Source: Actinomycetota bacterium (lineage in GTDB: Bacteria; Actinomycetota; Thermoleophilia; Solirubrobacterales; Solirubrobacteraceae). Taken from it: a DNA stretch of 17,657 bases. The first letter of the stretch is position 1. Every line of letters starts with the position of its first letter. The notes under the pieces are model-generated. The model saw only the letters and a program-made list of their open reading frames with translations, was not told the DNA's origin and did no database searches. The DNA is taken from assembly GCA_005888335.1 (NCBI GenBank), contig VAWY01000022.1, positions 1 through 17,657 of the forward strand, given 5' to 3'. Positions 13,409 through 17,657 of the stretch are shown here, in pieces. Made by a program: the position numbers and the translations under genes.

Positions 13409-14425
13409 TCAGCCGGCGGATGCGCCGTGCATCGCGGCCGCGTCGACCGGTCCGCAGCACTTCTTGTACTTGCGCTCGGAGCCGCACCAGCAGCGTTCGT
13501 TGCGGCCGGGCGGCCAGGCGATGGCCTGCCCGCGGCGGAAGGCGTCAGCCGCGTAGGCGGCGCGTGCCTCCTCGGGGTCCTCGGCGCGCTCCTCGCACCA
13601 CGGCAGGTAGCTGTCGAGCTCGATCGGCGCGACCGCGCGGACGGGGGCGCCGCCGGCGCGCAGCCATTTGAGGTGGCCCTCGATGCGCCGGCAGTAGTCG
13701 GGATGCGGGACGTCGGCCCAGTCCTCGGCGAGGCTTGGCCAGCGCTCGAGCGCGCGCTCGTAGTCGCCGGCGGGAAACCAGGCCAGCGCGACGGCGATCT
13801 CTTCGGTCGGGCGCGACTCGCGCAGCCAGGCGTCGGCGGCGGCGTCGATCTCTGCGGCGCGGCGCCGGGCGTCTGCGCGGCGTTGGCGTTCGTGCTCCTG
13901 CCAGCGTTCGAGGAACGCGTCGACGTCGCGCTCGAGGTCGTCGAGCGGCCGGCCGAGGGCCGCAAGACTCGCGCGGCGCGCGTCGGAGAGCTGGGCGACG
14001 ATGCCCTCGGGGTCGTCGTCGCGCATCGCCAGCTCGATGCCCTTCGTCAACCACGGCAGCGCGCGCTCGTCGTCGCCTTGCTCGCGATAGGAGAGCCCGG
14101 CGGCGTTGTAGAGCCAGACGTCGTCGGGCGTCTCGGCCTTCAGCTGAGCCCACAGGCGCGCCGCCTCGTCGCCCCGGCCGGCGCGCAGGTGGAACTCGGC
14201 GATGTCCGAGCGCAGATCGGGCCGGCCGCGCCAGCCGGTGTCGATGGCGCGCTGCTGGGCGGCGATCGCGTCGTCGTAGCGGCGCTGGTCGGCGAAGCGC
14301 TGCGCGAGGTCGCCGTAGCACTCGGGCAGGTAGAGGTCGCCGTGACCGGGCAGCTCGGCCAGCTCGTCGAGCACCGCGCGGGCGGTGTCGAGGTCGCCGC
14401 GGTCGAGCGCCTGCTCAAAGCTCAC
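13409..14425 (-). CDS. TPR-repeat protein with C-terminal SEC-C zinc motif
   Basis: A 338-residue soluble protein. Residues about 1-170 contain several degenerate tetratricopeptide-like helical repeats (for example YGDLAQRFADQRRYDDAIAA and YNAAGLSYREQGDDERALPW), a protein-protein interaction scaffold. A charged coiled-coil-like helix follows (about 180-205, ERQRRADARRRAAEI). The C-terminus has GRNERCWCGSERKYKKCCG, a perfect SEC-C motif (Cys312, Cys314, Cys323, Cys324; C-x-C-x8-C-C) that binds zinc, as at the end of SecA. The start is GTG 14425, with GGTGGG upstream. Next on the same strand is the DUF6398 gene, a common partner of SEC-C proteins. Role unknown; not SecA. Confidence 0.82.
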   Translation of the reverse strand: MSFEQALDRGDLDTARAVLDELAELPGHGDLYLPECYGDLAQRFADQRRYDDAIAAQQRAIDTGWRGRPDLRSDIAEFHLRAGRGDEAARLWAQLKAETPDDVWLYNAAGLSYREQGDDERALPWLTKGIELAMRDDDPEGIVAQLSDARRASLAALGRPLDDLERDVDAFLERWQEHERQRRADARRRAAEIDAAADAWLRESRPTEEIAVALAWFPAGDYERALERWPSLAEDWADVPHPDYCRRIEGHLKWLRAGGAPVRAVAPIELDSYLPWCEERAEDPEEARAAYAADAFRRGQAIAWPPGRNERCWCGSERKYKKCCGPVDAAAMHGASAG

Positions 14426-14640
14426 GGGCCCACCAATACCGCACCCGCCGCCGGCGGTGGGTCGCGCCCGGCCGCACGTTGCGGATTTCGTCGGCCGCTT
14501 CGTCGTGCGGCCGTGTCAACCTGCGCGGCGGTGCCCCTCACCGTCGAGCCGCTCGACGCGCTCGGCGCCCACGCCGCGCAGCCGCTCGAGCTCTCGCGTC
14601 ATGGCGTGCAGCTGTTCCTGTGCTGCAGCCCATCGCCGGT
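14426..14640. other. Intergenic region between divergent SEC-C and vapB genes
   Basis: This gap must hold the promoters of both divergent genes. I see no clear gene. A minus-strand frame reads AAQEQLHAMTRELERLRGVG, a coiled-coil-like helix of about 40 residues ending in TGA, but it has no good start or ribosome binding site. No sigma-70-like -35/-10 pair stands out. Confidence 0.4.
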
Positions 14641-14655
14641 CATACTGCAAGTATG
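14641..14655. promoter_or_regulatory. Palindrome over the vapB start codon, predicted VapBC operator
   Basis: CATACT and AGTATG (14641-14646 and 14650-14655) form perfect six-base arms with a three-base centre; the right arm contains the ATG of vapB. AbrB-type antitoxins autoregulate by binding short palindromes near their promoter, so this is the likely operator. Its position over the start codon suggests a very short or absent 5' leader. Confidence 0.5.
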
Positions 14656-14874
14656 ACTCAGCGTGTGGGGGCGAAGGGACAGGTCGTCATCCCGAAGGCG
14701 ATGCGCGACGAGCTCGGGCTCCAGCCGGGCGCGGAGGTCGAGTTCGAGCGTGACGGCGAGGCGGTCCGTGTCATGGCCGCCGGCGCGGCTGCCACGCGCG
14801 GCCTGCGCGGCCGCTACGACGCGAGCGGGATGGCGGCCGCGCTGCTTGCCGACCGCGCGCGAGAGCCGCGGTGA
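14653..14874 (+). CDS. vapB: VapB-type antitoxin, AbrB/MazE swapped-hairpin family
   Basis: A 73-residue protein. Residues 1-41 form a SpoVT/AbrB-type swapped-hairpin DNA-binding domain (MTQRVGAKGQVVIPKAMRDE, then LGLQPGAEVEFERDGEAVRV). The C-terminal 30 residues (RGLRGRYDASGMAAALLADR) should be the flexible part that wraps around and blocks the toxin active site. The antitoxin is expected to bind its own promoter alone or with VapC; a palindrome overlies the start codon. The ATG at 14653 is the only sensible start; no Shine-Dalgarno precedes it, consistent with a leaderless message. The stop overlaps vapC by GTGA, as usual for toxin-antitoxin pairs. Confidence 0.9.
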   Translation: MTQRVGAKGQVVIPKAMRDELGLQPGAEVEFERDGEAVRVMAAGAAATRGLRGRYDASGMAAALLADRAREPR

Positions 14875-15275
14875 GCGTCTGCCTCGACTCGTGGGCGGTG
14901 CTGGCGTGGCTGGACGGTGACGAGCCGGCAGCGGCCGCCGTGCAGGACGCCTTCGAGGCCGAGCGGCCGTGGATGAGCTGGCTGAACGTCGGCGAGGTCG
15001 CCTACCAGCTCGAGCGACGCCACGGAGCGGCCGAGGCCGCGCTCGTCGTCCGCCGGTTGCGCGCGGCGGTCGCCCTCGACGACGTCAGCGCCGAGCGTGC
15101 GTTGGCGGCCGCGCACATCAAGGCCGCGCACCCCATCGCGTTCGCAGACTGCTTTGCGGTCGCCACTGCCGCGGCCCGCGACGCAACACTGTTCACCGGC
15201 GACCCGGACCTGTTGGAGCGCGACGTCGGCTGCCGCACCCGCGACCTGCGCCAGGTCGTCGACGCGCGCTCGTAA
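14871..15275 (+). CDS. vapC: VapC-type PIN-domain ribonuclease toxin
   Basis: A 134-residue PIN-domain protein of normal VapC length. The acidic Mg-binding residues are visible: Asp6 (CLDSWAVLAWLDGD), Glu42 (NVGEVAYQL), Asp93 (FADCFAVATA) and Asp111 (FTGDPDLLE). VapC toxins cut specific tRNAs or rRNA and stop growth when the antitoxin is lost; the target here cannot be told from sequence. The GTG start overlaps the vapB stop by four bases. All catalytic positions are intact, so the toxin should be active. A strong hairpin follows the gene. Confidence 0.92.
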   Translation: MSVCLDSWAVLAWLDGDEPAAAAVQDAFEAERPWMSWLNVGEVAYQLERRHGAAEAALVVRRLRAAVALDDVSAERALAAAHIKAAHPIAFADCFAVATAAARDATLFTGDPDLLERDVGCRTRDLRQVVDARS

Positions 15276-15298
15276 TGGGCGCCGCCTTAAACGCCGAC

Positions 15299-15327
15299 GC
15301 GGGCCCAGGTGCGAACCTGGGACCCGC
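15299..15327. terminator. Strong hairpin with GNRA tetraloop between convergent genes
   Basis: GCGGGCCCAGGT pairs with ACCTGGG-A-CCCGC: a 12-bp stem with one bulged A and a GCGA (GNRA) tetraloop. It lies 24 nt after vapC and 25 nt after the stop of the convergent beta-trefoil gene. There is no long T-tract, but the position and stability suit a bidirectional terminator or mRNA 3' end protector. Confidence 0.6.
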
Positions 15328-15351
15328 CGTTCAGTCCTGGCTACGCGCTGT

Positions 15352-15885
15352 TTAGTGACCGCAGCTGACGCGGAACTGCTCCCACGAGCCGACGCGCGTG
15401 GCATCCGAGTGGATCGTGTCGGTGGTCCGTCCGCCGCCGCCCACGGCGGTGAGGTAGTGCCCGTCGATGGTCTGGATCGCGTACACGCCGTTGCCGAGTG
15501 AGATCAGGGTGAGCTTCTCCCAGGCGAGCAGCTGCGTGGCATCGGAGTGGATGACGTCGGTGATGCGCCCGCCGCCACTCACGGCGGTGAGGAGGTGCCC
15601 GTTGACCGTCTGGACGCCGTAGTGGATGTTCGGGCTTCCGTCGCCCGAGTCGATGAGCGTGAACTTCTCCCACGACCCGATGTTCACGGCATCGGTGTGG
15701 ATGACGTCCGTCGTGCGCCCGCCGCCACCGACCGCGGTCAGGTAGTGCCCGTTGGTGGTCTGGAAGGCGCAGCCGGGGACCGGGCCGTTCATGGCCCACG
15801 CCGTGCCGGCCGGGCTCAGCGCGCCGATCGCAGCGGCGGCGGCTGCGATGCCTACGGCGGCGGTGCGGATCTTGTTCTTGAACAT
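15352..15885 (-). CDS. Secreted beta-trefoil (fascin/lectin-like) protein with three internal repeats
   Basis: A 177-residue exported protein. The N-terminus (MFKNKIRT, then a long Ala-rich hydrophobic run) is a Sec signal peptide with a likely cut after AWA (residue 31). The mature part contains three about 46-residue repeats starting near residues 41, 91 and 137. Each has a Q-T-x-(N/D)-G-H-(Y/L)-L-T-A-V core, then GGGRxTDxIHxDA and W-E-(K/Q). Three such units make one beta-trefoil, as in fascin-like and ricin-B-like carbohydrate- or actin-binding domains. Cys39 and Cys175, at either end of the trefoil, could form a disulfide outside the cell. The start is ATG 15885, with GGAG upstream; the longer open frame lacks a signal sequence at its start. 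Ligand unknown. Confidence 0.8.
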   Translation of the reverse strand: MFKNKIRTAAVGIAAAAAAIGALSPAGTAWAMNGPVPGCAFQTTNGHYLTAVGGGGRTTDVIHTDAVNIGSWEKFTLIDSGDGSPNIHYGVQTVNGHLLTAVSGGGRITDVIHSDATQLLAWEKLTLISLGNGVYAIQTIDGHYLTAVGGGGRTTDTIHSDATRVGSWEQFRVSCGH

Positions 15886-16065
15886 GCTTGCGTCTCCGTC
15901 CTTTGGAAAGCCTGTGCTTGCAGCGCATGTTCCGGTCGTCGACGATCCGCGGCTACCCACCCTAGGGCGCAAAGACCACTACCTTCGCCCGCCGCGCTCG
16001 TCGCGGAGGGCCGCCAAATCTTGGGACTTTGTCCGGGTGTCGACGCCTCGCGAGAATCGTTGCCG
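15886..16065. other. Divergent intergenic region between the secreted trefoil protein and the FHA regulator
   Basis: This 180-bp gap should hold the promoters of both genes. I find no inverted repeat or -35/-10 pair good enough to name. A GGACGGAG ribosome binding site for the trefoil gene lies at its left edge (minus strand). Confidence 0.4.
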
Positions 16066-16755
16066 ATGTCCCTCCCGCATCCGCTGCTCAGCCCCCACGG
16101 GGCTTCGCCGGCCGACGTCAAGCAGCAGGTCGAGGCCGATCGTCGCGGGCTGCCTTACCTGCTCTTCCGCGATGAGCGCGGCGCCCAGACGATCGTGGCG
16201 CTTCCGAACGATCGTCACTCGCTGGCACTGGGGCGCGCAGCTGCCTGTGACATCTGCCTGTCGTGGGACCGGCGAGTCTCGGGAGTTCATGCGCGCCTCG
16301 AGCGCCTGGGCGGGGATTGGACGGTCGAGGACGACGGTCTCTCGCGCAACGGCACCTTCGTGAACGGCGAGCGCGTCGCGGGGCGGAGGAGGCTGCACGA
16401 CGCTGACATCCTGCGTCTGGGGGCGATCGACATCGCCTATCGGGCGCCGGGCTACAGCGTCGCATCCACCGAGCTGGCCAGTGCGCCGTCCCCGCCGGCG
16501 CTCTCGGATGCGCAGCGCCGCGTCCTCGTGGCGCTCTGTCGGCCCTACCGGGACGGCGGCGCGTTCACGAGGCCAGCGAGCAACGCCGAGATCGCCGACG
16601 AGCTCTACATCAGCGTGGATGCCGTCAAGACGCATCTGCGCGCCCTCTTCCAGCGGTTCGACATCGCGGACGTTCCGCAGAACGCCAAGCGCGTGCGCCT
16701 CGTCGAGCTGGGCTTCGAGCGCGGCGCCGTCACGGCGCGCGACCTGGAACGCTGA
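16066..16755 (+). CDS. FHA-domain protein with C-terminal helix-turn-helix
   Basis: A 229-residue soluble protein. An FHA (phosphothreonine-binding) domain spans about residues 42-125, with the conserved binding residues Gly56-Arg57, Ser72, His75 and Asn95-Gly-Thr97...Asn100-Gly101. The C-terminal region (about 145-220) has NAEIADELYISVDAVKTHLR, a LuxR/GerE-like helix-turn-helix, followed by a wing-like FQRFDIADVPQNAKRVRL. The architecture suggests a transcription regulator whose activity depends on a Ser/Thr kinase. No kinase is in the window. The start ATG 16066 has only a weak ribosome binding site; the open frame extends further upstream but overlaps the divergent promoter region. It is divergent from the secreted trefoil gene and could control it, which is inference only. 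Confidence 0.85.
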   Translation: MSLPHPLLSPHGASPADVKQQVEADRRGLPYLLFRDERGAQTIVALPNDRHSLALGRAAACDICLSWDRRVSGVHARLERLGGDWTVEDDGLSRNGTFVNGERVAGRRRLHDADILRLGAIDIAYRAPGYSVASTELASAPSPPALSDAQRRVLVALCRPYRDGGAFTRPASNAEIADELYISVDAVKTHLRALFQRFDIADVPQNAKRVRLVELGFERGAVTARDLER

Positions 16756-17120
16756 ACAGGCGCCGCCGGGCGTTCTCCCAACGGGGGTCCTGGTCCGTTG
16801 GTGAGCCGCCTTGGTCTGACGGAAGACCGCTCCTACCGTGGCGCATCGCTGGCGTTGGTAGTCGGGGCTGTGGAACGCGAGAGGATGAGCCGCTCACCCC
16901 CTGCCACCGCGGTGCGACTCGCTTTGCTGAGACGCGACACGGAGCTGGACGCTCGAAAGCCAAACGGCGCGTCGGGAGCTACGTCGTCGCGCGAAGGCAC
17001 CGGGATGCTCGCCCGCCACGCCGAGCCGCTGAGCCGCTGCATCGCCGAAGGCCGCCTGGCCAGACTGCGCGCGGAGCCGGGGACGCCCACGCCTGCGCCG
17101 CGCCGAATCCGGTACGCGCG
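16756..17120. other. Stretch without a convincing gene between the FHA gene and the TDT transporter
   Basis: A plus-strand frame from GTG 16801 (or ATG 16886) to TGA 17122-17124 overlaps the transporter start by ATGA. However, its product is Arg/Ser/Ala-rich with no recognisable motif and no good ribosome binding site, so I do not call it a gene. The left edge holds a hairpin candidate. Any promoter of the transporter should be here, but I cannot name one. Confidence 0.4.
16778..16801 (+). terminator. Hairpin after the FHA-HTH gene
   Basis: CCAACGG (16778-16784) pairs perfectly with CCGTTGG (16795-16801) around a 10-nt loop, 22 nt after the stop. There is no T-tract. Position and perfect pairing make a factor-assisted terminator plausible. 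Confidence 0.4.
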
Positions 17121-17657
17121 ATGATCAGAACGGTCGGTCCGAGCTGGGGCGCGACGGTGATGGCTACCGGGATCGTCTCCGCGGTGCTTTGGGATGACGG
17201 CCTGCACACGGCTTCCATCGCCTTGATGGGTATCGCCAGCGCGTTGTGGACGGCGTCGGCCGTGGCATTGGCCGTACGTGCGGCCTGCGATCGCGCCCGG
17301 ATGAGACGCGAGGCGAGAGCAGTCGGCTCGTTGACAGCCGTGGCCGGTACGTCCGTGCTCGGGACGCGGCTGGCGATGCAGGGCTGGCCCGCGGCAGCCG
17401 CAGTCCTGCTGGCGTGCGCGGCGGCGACGTGGCCGCCGCTCATGGTGGCCGTCCTGCGTTGGTGGCGACAGTCGGCGTCCGGCGAGGTGTTTCTCATCGG
17501 CGTCTCCACCGAGGGCATCGCGGTGCTCTGCGCGACGCTCGGCGGCGCGTTTGGCGCCGCGTGGCTGGCGGCGGCCGGCGCCATCGCGCTCGTCGCTGGA
17601 GTTGGCCTGTACGTCTTCGCGCTTGCGTCCTTCCACCCGATTGAGGTCTGGAGGGGC
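17121..17657 (+). CDS. TDT/SLAC1-family (TehA/Mae1-like) membrane transporter (3' partial)
   Basis: The frame is open from ATG 17121 to the right edge (179 codons visible). The N-terminus GPSWGATVMATGIVSAVLWD contains the A-T-G-I-V-S signature of the first helix of the tellurite-resistance/dicarboxylate transporter family. At least five hydrophobic segments follow, with a basic loop RAACDRARMRREARAVGSLT between helices 2 and 3 and TAVAGTSVLG after it, as in this family. Members move C4-dicarboxylates, sulfite or anions such as chloride and nitrate across the inner membrane; the substrate here is not predictable. Full members have about 300-380 residues, so roughly half is missing. There is no strong Shine-Dalgarno before the ATG. 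Confidence 0.7.
   Translation, partial: MIRTVGPSWGATVMATGIVSAVLWDDGLHTASIALMGIASALWTASAVALAVRAACDRARMRREARAVGSLTAVAGTSVLGTRLAMQGWPAAAAVLLACAAATWPPLMVAVLRWWRQSASGEVFLIGVSTEGIAVLCATLGGAFGAAWLAAAGAIALVAGVGLYVFALASFHPIEVWRG

Noticed and set aside
12478..13965. A 495-codon minus-strand frame overlapping the SEC-C and DUF6398 genes
   Set aside because: Runs in a different frame from the SEC-C and DUF6398 proteins; Ser/Arg/Pro-rich without any fold.
13427..14656. A 409-codon plus-strand frame opposite the SEC-C gene
   Set aside because: Val/Gly/Ala-rich mirror reading; the SEC-C and TPR motifs on the minus strand are decisive.
15352..15885. CRISPR-like or tandem DNA repeat array
   Set aside because: The about 140-bp periodic similarity is explained by the three protein repeats of the beta-trefoil.

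Overview
The window is very GC-rich, densely packed DNA with GTG/ATG starts and many 1-8 nt gene overlaps. This fits a high-GC actinobacterium. I would guess Thermoleophilia/Solirubrobacterales from the gene styles (FHA-HTH proteins, secreted beta-trefoil proteins, DUF6398/SEC-C pairs), but no rRNA or marker gene is present to prove it. I saw no tRNA, rRNA, CRISPR array or intact insertion sequence.

Left part (1-2555): the C-terminal part of an HxlR regulator enters from the left edge. On the minus strand follow a complete zinc-independent quinone oxidoreductase, a TetR regulator that has lost its DNA-binding domain, and the first about 20 codons of an amidohydrolase, so this is a deletion-scarred cluster. 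Just left of the central operon lies a frameshifted ArsR-type regulator whose last codons overlap the first hydrogenase gene.

Centre (2552-9376): six plus-strand genes, each overlapping the next, encode a membrane-bound group 4 [NiFe]-hydrogenase-like complex. They are two antiporter-like subunits (HyfB, HyfF), the quinone-site-type membrane anchor (HycD), HyfE, the catalytic large subunit (HycE, with a NuoC-like N-terminus) and the 4Fe-4S small subunit (HycG). The layout recalls the Mycobacterium tuberculosis Rv0081-Rv0087 formate-hydrogenlyase-like locus, including an ArsR gene in front. The large subunit keeps all four Ni-ligand-type cysteines but has altered neighbouring residues, and it ends exactly where E. 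coli HycE is cut during maturation. No ferredoxin-like electron-input subunit, formate dehydrogenase, protease or hyp maturation gene is in the window.

Right of it (9454-11552): a DHA2-type multidrug exporter and a divergent TetR regulator share a 74-86 bp intergenic region that holds a clear inverted repeat, a likely self-contained efflux switch.

11553-14425 (mainly minus strand): a STAS-domain anti-anti-sigma-like protein, a 50-residue protein with a very strong ribosome binding site, a degenerate stretch with a possible transposase tail, a DUF6398 protein and a TPR/SEC-C protein.

14641-17657: a VapBC toxin-antitoxin pair with a palindrome over the antitoxin start codon; a strong hairpin; a secreted three-repeat beta-trefoil (fascin/lectin-like) protein; a divergent FHA-plus-HTH regulator; a weak stretch; and the N-terminal part of a TDT/SLAC1-type membrane transporter running off the right edge.
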